Shown piece after piece: positions 27,501-42,500 of a stretch of 64,000 nt of DNA; positions within the stretch are counted from its first letter, which is position 1; the number at the start of each line of letters is the position of its first letter. Position numbers and translations under genes: made by a program. The DNA is from Strix aluco (taxonomy: Eukaryota; Chordata; Aves; Strigiformes; Strigidae). The stretch spans positions 72,420,503-72,484,502 of the forward strand of contig NC_133933.1 of assembly GCF_031877795.1 (NCBI RefSeq), written 5' to 3'. The notes below the pieces were generated by a model. The model was not told where the DNA came from. It saw nothing but the letters and a program-made list of their open reading frames with translations, and did not search any database.

Positions 27501-30500
27501 TCAGGAGTTAACCACCCAAATTAAACATTTAATTGAACATTCCAGTAAGAACACCAACTCAAAAACTGATTAATCTGGTATTTGTCTTTAGTGGTGATTT
27601 GTTTCTGTTGATGAAACTACATATCATAAAAAACACCGTCTTAAATATTTCTGGCCTAATAAAATGAAGAGGACGGTTCAATTTTCAAAAGGTATAGGAG
27701 TCTGTTTCCTTTGTGGAACATCATGAGAGGTATACTTTTTCTTAATATGATGACATCATGCTTTATAGATATATGTTTTTTTGGGAGTTTTCATTTGGAT
27801 ACTTTATAAGCACTGGTCATTTAAAAAATATAGATGTATCTGTGATTTTTTTTGGTGGTTTTTTTAATTGAATTCTTTTAAAATCTGAAATTTTCAGCTT
27901 ATTTTAGCATTATAGCAACAGAAAAGGAGCTGAAACCAAGCATGGGACAATTCTTTCTTACCTGCAGTCTAGGCTTTCCTCCAGAGTTCTGCATTCAGTG
28001 ATTTTTGCTTTCGTACTCTTTGACATTTAGTATTCTGTCTATATGTTTATACAAATTATTTGAAGCCACTACAGTGGCAGAGAGGGCTCTTGTAAGGATT
28101 AGGGTCCATAACAGATATACTGAGCAGAATGAAATGCATAGGTGTTAATTATAACTTTGTTGAAAATTCTCTGCAAATAATCTAGATCTCGTGCCTAGTA
28201 CTGAAATGTAAGTCTAAGAGTCATCAGAAATGTTCCAAGAATAGTTAAACATGATTGCTTTTTATTTCCTTGTGAGAGTTCAAACTATTTATCCTGAACT
28301 GAGAGTTTCTTTATGATGGCCAACTCCTAAACCATCTGTTTGGTGGGATTTAACAGTCTTTATTAAATAAAACCTTAATAGAATAAGGAATAACATTTGC
28401 TGTTATTTAGTCTTGCAGAACTCTGGTCTCTAACTCGCTGCAGATGAGAGAGTTTTGTCTGGTTTCAGGTTAAAAGAGCATTAGGTTAAGTTTTCTGTCC
28501 ACAAGCATCCCTAAGGCAAAAAAAAAAAGTTAATAGCTTCATGCCTGAACTGATATGTTTTTCCTTTTTATTTTTTTGCAAGGCTGCTTTAGCCCATAAC
28601 TTTTAGTAATTACAGAAAACAGTTTTATTCAACCAGTTAGTTGAGGAAAGATTGTGTTTTTCATAATCTATGATACAGTTTGCCTTTCCCTCTGGTGCAG
28701 AAAAGGCAGAATAATGGCCAAGAATGCTGGAAGGATTTTCATGCCCCCTAGTGGCTGCTCCTCCTTTTATTCTTCCTCCGCTTCCTCTTCATCCTCCTCC
28801 CATGTTCAGTACTTCCTAACCCTGAAACAAACCCGGGGCCCCTGCCAGTTCTTCCTTGGCGAGTGCTAACATTACATGATCAAATCACAGTAGGCAAATT
28901 AATAGTGGAATTTAAAAAAAAAATTTTTTTTTTCTTCCTGTCCCTGTAAGCCTAGCTCCCAAGAGCAATAACCTCATTCTTGAGTGAGTCTTGAAAAGCT
29001 GGCTAGCTGAAAAGCAGGAGAGGCTCTTGAAAAGACAGCTGAGAGGAAGGAGGCACAAAGAAGAATTTCACTTTCCTTGGTCCCTGTCTAGAAGCCTTAG
29101 GACAGAGGTTTCTGCGCAGTAAGCCACAGAGGAGTTGGAGTTCAAGCAGTTGGAGACAGAGCAGTATTTCCAGACCATCTGTAGTGAATGAAAGTGGACT
29201 CTAAGCTCTTGCAGCAAAGAGAGACAGTGTTACAGTTTTCTACTTTACAAAGGTGACTTTCTTCTTCCCTGCCTTCCCCAGCCCCACTGCAAACTATTAA
29301 TCCTTTTCTTCCATATGTTTTGCATACTGTATTTCACCTCACTTTCTGCTTGTTAGATTTCTTCTTACTCCAGGGACAGTATTAGAGCTGAAAATGTGAT
29401 TATTCCACTAGACTGCAGTGAACACCTCTCTTATTCAGATAAAATAGTCTGACTAGTAGCCTTATTTTTCTTATCAGGAAGGTTTGAAGGGTATGTTGGC
29501 TGGGACTCAAGTAATTGTGATTATTTTTTTTCAGGGTGTTTTTGGTGCAGGCATTTTTTCCATGTGATACACAGTAATCTCTCTACCACCTGAGAATATG
29601 AAGACCTTTCTTTTTGTCTGCTCAGCCATAAAGGCATTTATCAAGCTGGTCTGTTCTGGCATTAATCTTTAATTACCGTTTTGGATTTTGGTATGAATTG
29701 AGACAATCAATTTGAATGCAAGGACTCTGCTGTGACAAAGTGAAAAATTACTTTCTCTGAAGAGTTTTTTTGCAGCTTCATCCTGATGGTTGTAGTGTGG
29801 GAATTGTGCAAGTCCATGTCTGAGAACTGGTACCTTGTATATTTGTGTGGGTTTTGAACTTAGCTGTTAAAACAGCTATCATGGAGGATTTGATTGTTCT
29901 TTAATTTGGAATGGAAATACTGATACTGGTCTTAATGGGTGTAGGAGGTGGCTACAGTAGTAACTAAAAGCATCTTTGTAAATCAACATGTACTGAAATT
30001 TTCAAGCAGGCCTTTAATGTAATGAAACTGAATTCACTGGTTCCTGTGCAGTGATTGTCATGGCAGCTTGTATCTGCCAGAGATCTGTCCTTAAACACTA
30101 TAATGCTGTTCATGTTGGGCAGAGTAGGGCTTGAACACATGAATAATTGGACAATATATCAGCTGAAGGTGGCCTACTGTTATTTCAAGGTCCTATTTCA
30201 ACATGTACTGAAGACTTACTGCATATCTTTTCTTTTCCTGAGGTATGAGTCAGAAGCTTTTAATTAAGGCGGATTCTTTAACTTGCCAACCCCTGTAAAA
30301 CTGTGTTTTAGAAATTAGTAAATGCCAGTAGAGATGTTTGGTTTTTCTTTTTCTTCCTACCATTTTTGTTTGTTTTTTTGGTTTGGGTTTTTGTTTGGTT
30401 CATTTTTGGGTTTTTTTTAAGACATGCTAAAATCGTTACCTGCTGTTTTTTTACTTTTTTTAAAATAAGGATTAAATGGCACATGTGTAGTTCAGTGTAT

Positions 30501-33500
30501 GCAGTTCAGTATGTATATGAACATGGTCATACTGGGTCATTTCGCCCAGTCATTTGATGAATTCCTGGTTGATACTAGATATGTGAGAAAGAACATAAGA
30601 ACAGGGAAGGCAAATAGAGAATATTTTGAAGCAAAACCATTGTCTTAGTTACAAATCACTGGGGACTAAGACTTCTAGAGCTAGAGGTGTTACCTTGTAT
30701 CTGATAACCTTTTGTCAATTTTTCTGTAGTGAGTTTATCTAGTCGTTCTTGAATTCATGTAGAGGTTGCAGTGCCCTGCTGCAAAGTGTTCCACAGTTTA
30801 ACTACATGTTGTAGGAAGAAGTACTTGTTTCGAACCTAGCAGCAACTGATTTTATTTGGAGCCCCTTAGTTCTTGTACTGGAAGAGAAGGGAACAATTGT
30901 TCCCTATTCACTATTGTTTGCAAGCTGATGTAAAACATAAAGGAGGAGAGAAATAAGAAGAATCTTCTTTCTGTTTGTTGGGTGGGGGTTTTTTTTGGCT
31001 GAAATGTCTTTGGCCCAAACAATAAAAAATGAAGTTGGTAAATTGTATCTTGTCTAAATCTTTCTAGATTTGGTCTAGTAAAAAGTATGCCGCGCTCTAT
31101 AGTCCTATACAGACTTTTAAAACTCAGCTTTATGGGTGTTTAACTGGGAATGAGAAGAGGAAATTAAGAGGAAAGGATGTAAAATTTCACATCATAGAAA
31201 TTCAGTATTGCAGTTACTTTAACAGTGGCTTAATTATAGCTGAAATTCATATACATTGATTGAGTTCTGATTTTTTTTTTTTAACAACTTGATTTATACT
31301 AGGTTTTCTATTTGTGCATAGTGGGGTTAGGCTGGAATTCAGGCAAAATTAACCAAAGAGAGAAAACACAGCTAGAGTAAATGTAATGAATACTCCTGTC
31401 TATTCCATCTGTGTGTTTAATTGCTTCACATTAGGATCACTTAACATTTTTTAATTTCCTATTCTTTGTAGGATGGGATGAATATGTGCATGTTTATGCA
31501 AAACACTTTAACCAGACTTATGAGGTAATATATTTTATTTACCCTTCTTTATGAAGTAATTATAAGGATTGGAATATGTTTTGGCTAACTCTTTAACAAG
31601 ATGTTTAAAGTTAAATACATAGTTTTGAGTGTGTAATTTTGAATCCCAGACCTTGTATTCGCACATGTTAATCAGGTACGTATTTACGGATTTATATTAG
31701 GCCTTGACATTTTGCAAATACTAGACTTCCTAGAGACTGGAACAGAAGAAAACTCTATAGTCTTATATGTAGAGAGCCAGGAGATACCTAGAGTTAAGGA
31801 AATCTAAGCCTTCAAAATTTCTGAAACTGACTTGTGTAACTCAGTGGAAATTGGTAGCTCTTAAAAAAACAAGCAGGGCCAGCTTATGCAGCCTACGCAG
31901 GTAACATTTATTTAATATATTTATTTAATCTTCCCACTTCATAAGAGGAATGTATTCAGTTCTACCATCTGGTACTTCTGAAAAACATTTTTTCCTTTCC
32001 TTTAGAGTTAGTTTCCCTTAAGAAATCACATTGCTATTAAATCCATGTGTGGTTTTTTTCTGCTCAGAGTTCTTTGAAGATAAATATTCTTTGTTTTCAA
32101 ATAATCTAGATGAGAGAGTGTTATGAATTAACATTATTCTGTAAAGCTGCCCAGGAGATTGGAGACTTAGTAGTAGTACTGTAAGGAATCCTCAGAATCG
32201 GAATTAGAATCCATTTGTGTAAGTTGGTCTCCGTATAATCAAAACTGATGGGACAAAGCAAAGAGGAGGAAGATGTATGAGGATTAAGCCCTCACCTCAG
32301 GTGCCTTGACTTGGAGTATGTTGAAGCTGTGGTTTGGGGAAGCACTGAACTGCTGTCTGGGGACATCTATTGTAGATGGGGATCAATCTCCCTCAGATGA
32401 TCCTGAAAGAGATGCCTCAGATCAGAGTGTGGATGTAGGGGACTTGGACCCATATCTTCTGGTTCCCCATAGACCACAGGAAAAATGAAGTTACTCTCTT
32501 CCAGTGGGTTACACTTGTGCCATGTATTCACTTGTATGAAGTGTGCTGTAGCTCATAAGTGAACTTGGGCCATAAGAAATTGTTGGTGCTTCTGTTAAAG
32601 TAGAAGTAAAACCAAATGTGGTCATGATTGAGAAGCTGACTTCTGAATGTGGTTTCAAAACTGCTCAATGAGTTAAATATCTGTAGTAAAAGACGAAACA
32701 GCTGTATCGGCATGCAAAGTCTGGTACTAACCAGTTGGCTTCAAGGAAACTTGGCTTATCTTACATCAGTCACTCTTCATTAGTATTCATTTCACAATGG
32801 CAGTGGGGAAGGAGGTTCTCCCTACATACTTTTACTTCCCTCTGTCCTTTGAATTACCTTAATTAACATGATTAAATACCTTGAGTATGATTAAATACAA
32901 CACGATCAAAGGTAACAGATTGTTGCTATCCTCAAAGGATGGGTTTGTCCTCCAAAAAAAAATTTTTGTTGATGGCTGAGATGGTAGCACTTTGAAGAAG
33001 CTGCTGAAGGTATCATGCTGAATCTCATTATTTTTAGATAACCCAGCCATGCAGTTCTTTGTGTCCCTTTCTAGTGCTTTCTGTAGTGTATTGGCTTAGC
33101 GTAGGGTCTTGTATCGCTGTCCTGTCACTCCTTCTTCCAGACAATCTTTTTAGATATTATTTGTGGCATATATTTTTCATAATGATCTTATTTACTTTGA
33201 TTCCATTTGATACATGATCTTCTTTGATTCCATTTGATGTATCTATCTGTCTTGATGTTTCATTTTGGGATTCCATATTAATTGTGGAATAATCATTTTA
33301 GTGTAAGTGGACTTGGTATTGTGCTACTTACCCACAAAGATGTAGTTATTTGAATGAGTTGGAATGGTATATTTTTCAGATCTTGTATTACAGAGATGGT
33401 TTGCTTGAATCCTTTTGTAATTTCTAGAAGACTAAAAGCATGAATTCTGGTTACAAAACTCTCTTGTGTAGATTGCCTTTGATCAGTGTTGCGCTAGTCC

Positions 33501-36500
33501 AAGGAAAAGCTGTTGGAGGAGGAGCAGAACTTACCACAGCATGTGATTTCAGGTAAGATCAACAATTTAAGTAGCTGTTATGTTGGGTCAGTGATTTAAT
33601 GACTGCACCTATGCAATGTGGGAAGCTTGAGGTACCACTTTTACCAGGACTCAGGTCTGTGAATTCCAAGACACGTGAAACTGGGCTTTGCCAGCAGACT
33701 TCACAGGAAAAAAGATTGGCTTCCTGATAGTACAGAGGAAAGATTATTTGCTGCCAGGTTATACCATTTGGATCACTGTGTAAATCAAGACCAGTGAGGA
33801 GCTTTAGCAACTGACTGTGTCATAGACCAAGTGGGTCCAACGTCTCACCCCTGAGTGAGAGGTAGGAGGACTGCAAAATTTATATCCTTTTATGTTCTTT
33901 ATGTGGCTGTCATAAGTAAAAATAAATAAATTTCTGCATTAGTCTGGTATTTTATGGTCTGGATTTATTATTTGTAACATAACTTTGTTCTGTACAGCAA
34001 GAAACAAGAGTTTGAGATGCAGTGGAAAGCAAATGAAGTTCTGTCCCTGTTTTTTTCCATGCAGGTGCAGGGATTTGCCAGCATGAAACAGCTAGCAGAA
34101 AACAGAGGGCTTTAATTAAAGAGCCTGAATGCAGAACAGGAACTGGGAAAAACTAAAGTAATAAAATGTCACTTTATTTAAACAGTTGGTAATGTGCAAA
34201 TAGCCTACAGATGTAACAGGATAAGCACTGTGCGTATCCATCTCTGAAAATGAGGAGCTTTTAGTGAAGTTTTTGTCTAAGAGAAGGAAATGTGCTCTTT
34301 AAGAGGGCCTCAGCACCTGAAGTGGGAAAGGAATTGCCCAGAACAAACTGAAAGTACTTATATTTATAAAGTAATACTAAGCAAAGTAAACTAGAGCATT
34401 ACACTGCTGTTGCAGGTATCAGGAACAGGCTTTGGATAGAGGAGATGGTATCTGCACTGTCTGAGCCACTTGGAAGCAGTCTTCCTTTGCTTTGAAACTA
34501 GATGCAGCCCGATCTTGCTTCATACCTACACAGCACCCGGTGAACTGGAACCTCAGCTCTGACTATGGCTGCTGCGTACAGGCTGTATTATAAATGCCAA
34601 GTAAACATGCAGGGAGGTACCGTGTTTGACAGCTGCAGCGCTGACAGGAGAATGCACCTGGGAGACTTAGTAGACCTTCCTGTATCTGTGAATCCGTTGA
34701 CAGAAAGTGAATCCTGTTATCCCTAAATAGGAGTTTAGGGAGTGGGAACGTAATTAAATGGAAATCTTTTGACTTTCTAAAATATGTACTCTCTACTTTT
34801 ATTCCGGCCATGTTGTTTGACATACTGTGTAATTATAGTCATTGTCAAGTAGCTCTTATTTGCATGAATTGAGCAGCTGCAATTCCTCTGATGTGCTGCC
34901 ATAATTTTCATAATAACTACAGCTGTTGATCCATCTTCCATTACTTTCTAACACACCCATCCAGTGTAACTAAATAGTAGCAATTCAGGAGCAGCAAATG
35001 GGACTTAATTAATAACAACAACAAGATAGAGAAACATACTCTGTGCTGCTGTTGCTCCTGAATTTGAGAAATTTAATACCAGGGGAGAGAATCCAGGTTT
35101 TTTTGAGGACTGTGAGTAGGTATTAGTGGAACATGTATTCTGTCCTGAGTCACTAGATGCCAGAAGAGGAAATTGAGAACAGAAATCAGAGAGGTTTGTT
35201 TTCTTCTTTGAATAAACTGTTTGGACACTTTATTTTTTAAGAACAAAATGAGTGAGTTGTATCTGCTTTTAATTCTAAATTTTCACATCCACTTCTATTT
35301 TTCACAGTTACCATGTAAACTACCAAATCGCTTGGTATTGGCTTGAAATATTTTCTTATTTTTATCTTTGCCAGTCTGTACTACATTAACTGTACTAATA
35401 TAGTTGAAGTGAATCACTTGAATGGAAATGGCTTATGTACCTTCTCTGAAATGTGCTCTGGCAGCATGTTGCACATCTCTACTAAAGCAGAGGTGTGGAC
35501 AAATCCAATTTTAAAATAGCTGAGGTGGTTTAAGATATTACTGATGCATTCTTTCAGTGGCAGTTCTTGTGGCTAATTGTCTCTTACTCTGTTTTAAGAT
35601 AGATCATTTAAAATTGAATGGCACATCTATGGCTGACATAAGGGCAGTGATGAAAAGTGAAAACATCTTAAGTCACTACATCTGATCTGGAGGAATAGGT
35701 CTTCTCAAAACATCTTCTTCAATCTTAACTGCTTATGGATTGTTGCAGTATGACTCCATAAGAACAACATCCTTATAAAGATCATAAACATGTGACTGGA
35801 AAAAAAAAAAAAAATCATTGTCCAGACAAGTGCAAGGTAATTAAAATCATTTCAGACTTTTTCTGATATGAAAATTGGGAAGACAAATAACTACAGTGTC
35901 AGAAGTCTTATCTCAATTATTTCTGTAAAACTGAGTAATGTAAAACCATGCAGGTATGAAACTGGTTTGGACAGCTGAGCTTTTTAGTAGTTTCAAGAAA
36001 CCTAGACTTTTTTCAGTGTGACACAGTTGAATGTTCTCCCTGATGTGAAGCTGTCTCATGGGTTCTGCTGCCACATGTCAGTGTACATTGTGGTTCTGCA
36101 TGATACTGCAGCCATTTTAGTGAAGTGCACAAATGACTGTAATGTTGGATTCAGTGATGCAATTTTACAAGTAATTGAAATGAAGTACCTGTTCCGAGTT
36201 CCCTATATGCAGAAACTTGAAGTACATCTCGTAGTTGCACAATGCGTGAAGTTAGAGAGAACTGATTTGGCAGGGTTGGTTAAGGAATTTGGACAGAATT
36301 GTAGTGGGTTGTTGGGCAATAAGCTAACAGTTAGATGTGGGGCAGAGACAGTTTGGTAATTAATCTGTTTGTGCTTTTAGTAGATCACAATAATCTCTGA
36401 GTGCAGTAGCTGCAGTATGCTGCCAGCCAATAGCCAGAATAACTAACTTTGAATTCTGAGCTGTCTTGTCTTCTAGTTCATGTTGGTGCCTTTGAGAAAT

Positions 36501-39500
36501 CTCCCTGGGGCGATGTCTGTGTAGGTCTTTTAGACACATCTTCAGCTTTGAAAATTTAGTCCTACATCCCTTGGCAAATGGACTTCCATTGTACCAGAGT
36601 GCCTCTGAAAAATGCAGTCTCTTCCCCCCTACCCCTTTTTCCTCTCTAATGCTGCAGTCAAAATAGAGGTTTGTCTCTGCTATGTGAGTTCAACTTAAAA
36701 GGTGGTGTCTCCAGGCAGAGGATGAGAGTGCAAAGATGGGAAGCTACCTGTTTGTCTTGCCATTGACCTCAAAATGGGCTATAGGTAGAGGCAGCAGTAT
36801 TCTCCTTTTTTAGAAAATAAATTAATCAACTATAATTTCTTCAGCTGTAGTTGATCTTGCACAGTTAAATCTCAAAGGGCCAGCTTCATTACTGTTGTTA
36901 GTGCTGAGCAGTTTCCTACTTAGTAAAAAGCACCATTGATTTAAAGAGGCATTTGCTTTCTGAGCAGACTTCTGCCCTGTATCTGTAGGAATGACAGAAT
37001 CAAGCTTTTAACAAGGGAAGAAGCTTATGCTAATAATGCTGCATTTATCAAATTGGCCTTGCTGCATTTTAATTGGATGTTTTCTATATTTTTTTGAAAT
37101 ATGTATTACATCTTAAGGTGTTCAGCATGTTCCATAAAACACCTAATAAGAGATAAAATGAAACACACTGCTGTTGACTAGCTTATGTTATGTGTGTTCT
37201 TGTGATGACTTGTATTTATGCATTTAGTGCATTAAATATAACTTATACGAAATTAAAGGAGCAGAGGATACTCTAACCACTACATAGATATAGGCCCACT
37301 GTGACTGACTTTTCAGTTGTTGTTCCTTTAAAAAAAGAAGTGTGGGGGGGAAAGCTGTAAAGGCATTAGTATTCTATAGTAAGCTTTTCCAAGAATAGGT
37401 TTCAGAGCATCAGAGCACAACACACTAGCTTCTTTGGAAATATTTCGCTGTATACAAGGATTTTGGCTTTTAGTTTTATCAGGAGGAGGTTTTAGGTACA
37501 CAAGATGCTGCTGTTTGAAATAAGGGTGCCTCAGTACATAGTAGTTCTTTTCACTGGGCAGAGCATGATATGAATGTAACGGGATGGGCTCACATATTCA
37601 TGAGTTCTTGCAAAGTCCAGCCTGACAGAGCACTTTTCATTAGATGTGACTCCGTAGCATTGCTGCACATCACCAGGAAAAGAATCAGTAGCCAAATCTG
37701 AGTGGGTTCTCACAGCTTCAGGTGCTTGCTATATGCCATAGAACACTTTTTTTACTATATAAAATTTTCCTCTCTAATATACACACACACACATATACAC
37801 ACATATATATGTAAAACCTCCTTCAAATCAGTTGGCAATTTTAGAATTCCATTGCAGTCATGCATCACTTCACATTTTAGAGGCCTGGGAGGTTTGTTAG
37901 TACAATTTTCTGATGAATTTTCAGAGATGGATTATGGTTTTAAAAGTTTCACACTGCCTGCCTTTGAGAAGGCTGTTCTCATTTTTGACCTGGCACACTT
38001 GACATCGGGTTAAGTAATCGCAGCACTGTTAGAAATGGACTTGAGAGCTTGTACATTTGGGCTTGTAGTTATGGACTGGTATTGTTTTTTCTTTATTACC
38101 AGTTTTCATTTGGGTTTGAATTTCATGTGTTTACAATCTTCCAGGCAGAGGATTTTTTACCACTTTGATTTTTACTGGAAATGTAAGTAATAGCAACAAA
38201 GCATGAATTTGAGTTGACGTTTTCTTTCTGACGTTCTTTTTGTAGGGATTTACTTCATTCCAAGTTTTGTGTTTGGGTGGCTTTTTTTTCCTTTGTGTGG
38301 CCAAACCATCTTATCCTGGGTGAATGAGATTTTTTTCTTATCAGCATGTGTCTATGTTTTAGACCACTTGTACCATGCAGTCTTGTGTCCTTTTTGTTGA
38401 ACAGTCTTGTCTACAGCTGATTCTGTGTTGCACAGTAATAATAAACAGAGATAGCCCAGATAATGGAAAACTTAGCTAAGACAGATTTTAGGGAATGCAG
38501 AACTGGACCCATGCTGATTCTTGCTGAGACATTGGGCTGTTGGTACTCTGTAGGGAAGCATTCAAGGCTCAATGAGAATTAGTTTAGGAAGAGTGCAAAT
38601 GCACTGAAATTATCCATTATGCTTGCATCTGTGAAGTGACTAATCCCCAGTTTAGATAAACTGCCTGCAGGTATTTGAGTTTGATGCTCCATTGCTGATC
38701 TTCACTACCAAATTAATCCTTTTTAAATACGTATATAATCAGATAGCTCCACAAGTTGGTTAATACGAAGTCAGAGCAGCACTTGTGTCTGCTGATTCTG
38801 AGGTGGGATTATGTTGAGCTGTGGCTTCATGAGGACAGACTGCCTGAACAGTTCGCCTTGATGTGGGAGAGGGGTGTCCCTGCTGCCCAATCCCAGTTCA
38901 CTGCTTGCTTCTGGTTTGCCAAGCACCAATGAAGGTGCCTGTATTGAATCAACTATCTCACTATAAAGCAACAGAAGGCTTACATATTTCCCATTCTTAC
39001 AGTAAGTTAAAGTGGTTTGTAAAGGGATGTAGTATTGGCTAGAGCCAATGTAAAGGAGGAACTCAGCCTCTAAGAGAAGATGACGAAGAACAGGAGGGGA
39101 TGGGAATACAATCTTTTCCTTTTGTCTCTAAGGAGTTGTTAGCCTGTTTCCCCTTAAGTCACAGCTTTCAACTGCCCAGCTTTGCATTGGATCAGCTTCC
39201 AGAGTGTAGCTTCCAGAGTCCCTTTACCTATCTCATTTTTCAGTCCTGTCATGTGCTGTTGAAGGATTATGAAAGTAACTCTTCCTCTCTTTATCACTCC
39301 AGGTGGCAATGTAGTTAACATTGTAGATATCTGGACGGTAATCATCCACATCAAAGTTACCGTTCATTGAAATGACGAAATGTTTCCCAAATGACTCAAT
39401 TTCCATGGGTTTTTGCATGTGTAAGTAGGCGTTGCTGTGTGGATCTCAACCTACTTTCATTGTAAACATTGCCTTCACAGTTGCAATTTCCAATCTTCCC

Positions 39501-42500
39501 CTTCACCCCCCATTTCTTTTTTCCTCTCTAATCCAAAGCAACTCAATGTCTTAGTGAAGATTTGGAGCCCTGCTGGCTGGACCTCTATGTTCCTGTTCCT
39601 TTCAGACTTAACCAAAATTGTGTGAAACAAGCCTGCAGACTGTTTGAACCTGTATACCTTGGTGGCTTCAGGTTCCTACTTGTTCCTGGATCCTGCAGTT
39701 AATAAGAAATTAATTGCTGCTGCTGTAACTCATCAGTCACAGTAAGAATAAATCAGATTATAAATTCTTATGTTAAATAAATTCCTACTGTGCTTAAATT
39801 GTTAATTGTGTAAGAACTTCTACTGTATCCATGATCTGTTAGTAGGTGTTATCCTCCAGTTCTGTTTTGTGTGCTGATGCATTCATATTTATAAACAAAA
39901 AGTAAATATATAGGTTGATGAAAAACCAGTCATTTCAATTAGTGTGGATTTGTTTGTGTGTGAAAAAGATTGTAAATAAAAAGATACCAGGGAAATTACA
40001 CTTTTGGTGATAAGAGAATTGGTCACACTCTTAGGCGTATTTGTGGAGGATCTGTTAGTTTGCTGAAAATGTGCCTTTTCTTGTCCAGCTTGTCTGAACT
40101 GAACTGACCATCAGCTAGTTATCTAAAGCAGGCTTTAGTACCCTGTCAATAGGACTAATGTGCTGTATTAAAAAGTAAAGAGGTGAAGAATCTAAGTTAC
40201 TGTTTTAACGTAGAATTTTCATGTTAAATTGTCTGTCCCATTTATGCCTTTTCTGAGATATGTCATTGTCCCGTGTCCCGTGTCCCGTCCCCCCCCCCGC
40301 CCCCCCCCCCCAAAAAAAAAGCTCTGAAATGGTATATCATATCTGGAAAACTTAAAACTTAGGTCACAGCCACTGCAATCACTTTATAAAAAAACACAAC
40401 CCTCAGCATTTTTTCTTTGAGATTATTAACCTGGTATCCTGACAAAATGGCAACATTTCACTATCATTTAATCACCAGTGATTTCAAATAAGTGTATGAT
40501 CTCTCTCTGCTTTAGTCAGAAATTGTTGTGTAGGATGTGCAAATGCAGCATCAGTAGCACTGCATGCAGAGACAGCTGAATTTCAAAGTGTGTCTTGTTA
40601 CCCTAGGCCTTGCTTGCAAAGGGTTGTTAGTGTGATGTTACGACATATTTTAAATCCTTTAAAGTTGTGGGTTGTAGAAATATGATATATCAAACCCATC
40701 ATAAAATATTAGAGTAACTCAAACCTTGCATCTCTTAGGGCTGGTGTCAAGAAATGCTGTTCCTTTCCAGTTGGCTGCGTTCAGGCGAGTGAGGTGATCT
40801 TTGCCTTTTTGACATTTTAGATGCCAAGCTCTAGGCCAGAGTGTTGGGAAGCTCCCCCTCCCCTTCTGTATCAGCAGCTGTGATGAGCAGAGAACATGAC
40901 TGAAGTGTTCCTGCTTTAAGAGACTCTTGAATTTGGTCTGGGAGAATTTCGTTCCGTTTTCTTTGGTCTTGATAAACAGGTAATGGAAATAAAGATGTGG
41001 GAGAATGAAGTTATAAACACGGGTGTATATGCTACATGAAAGTGTGCACATAATTTAAAAAATACAATATTTTAAATTGGAAAACAAGCTCCAATGTGCT
41101 TTTTTTGATTTCTAGATGAATACTGGCATTCAGATTTGACTAAAAATTTCAATTACCGAACACCTTTACCTCCAAGTGGTCTTTTTTCATCAAAGAATCT
41201 GGTAAAATATCACTAGATCTTTTGTAATGGAATTTTTTTGCTTTAGTCTAAAAGGCATATCTGTTGTTGAAAATGTTTGCTTGAATGAAATCCAAATAAC
41301 TTAGTTCCTTTTTTGGAAGGAAAGACTCATGTAACATTTTAGATTTCCAGCATGAGTAATTTTTATGTGAGCATTATTTTGACGTTCACTGACTTGTGTA
41401 TTGAGACTTTGGCAGCCTGTAAAGAATAGCTAAAACCTGCTTCATGGGTAAGACCCAAGTGCCATGTCAAGATGAAAACTACGCTGAAAATAATTGTAGG
41501 GTAGTGGAGGTTGCAGTGTGCCTGGGACCCATTGACACAACCAGGATAATAGAAATAAAGTAATAGCTGGGAATTAGAAGAGGAAGAGAGTCTTAGTGAG
41601 ACATCAGTCGGTAGCAGGGGAGGAGAAATGGGGTGGTACCCTGTGGATTGCTGCCCTACAACTGCAGGGAGAAAGGAGAATCCAGGTGCTACATTTTGGA
41701 TGATGGGGCTTCAGTCCTGCTTCATGGCTCTGCTGATTCATGCCATTTTCAGAGTTTATACTACACTCTTCAGGGGAATTACAGCTCCCCAGTGTAACTA
41801 TCTGCTGTATCAGCCTGGGAAATAGGACGCATTCACTTTGCAGTTTGGCCAAATAATTTTCTTTCCTGTCAGTTTATTGAAAAACGGATGGGGAAAAAAA
41901 AAAGAAAAAAAAAAAAGGCTCATCTTTCTTTAATATTGCTTGTGGAGTTTTAATCAGTTACGCTTTTTTGAGCCCCTATTTCTTGCCCTGTGATCTGTCA
42001 TCTAATTTAATTTTTCATTCCTGCTACAGAAAGTCTTTCTGTAATTTCCAATATTCACCTTCATTTTTCCCTTTGAGAAGAAATGCAGCTTTTTATAGCA
42101 TGCTTTTCTCTCTTCAGCTTCTGTAAAGCCACGGTGAGTGTGTCAAGCCTGAGGTAAAAAATGAGATTTAAAACCCCTAATCCAGGTCTGCTGGGTGAAC
42201 CTCCATCTGTAGCTGACTTCTGGGAGATTCTGGTCCAGAATGAGATTGGAAGAGCCGTCTGTGTGGATGGCAGCCAGTATGACAGCGAGCATCACCTGCA
42301 GGAGACTTTTGGGGGGCCCTACCTACCTCGTCTTGTTTGAGGCTGCTCTGCTCCCCTTGCAGGGTATTAGTAACAGCTTCTTCCCCCATGTTTCTTTCCT
42401 TCCCTAATCCCTCTCTCAAATTAAGTCTTTCTGGCCCTCTTTTAGCCACACCTCTTTGATCAGGGAAGTGCTTAAGAAATAAACCTGTTTTCACTTCTCT

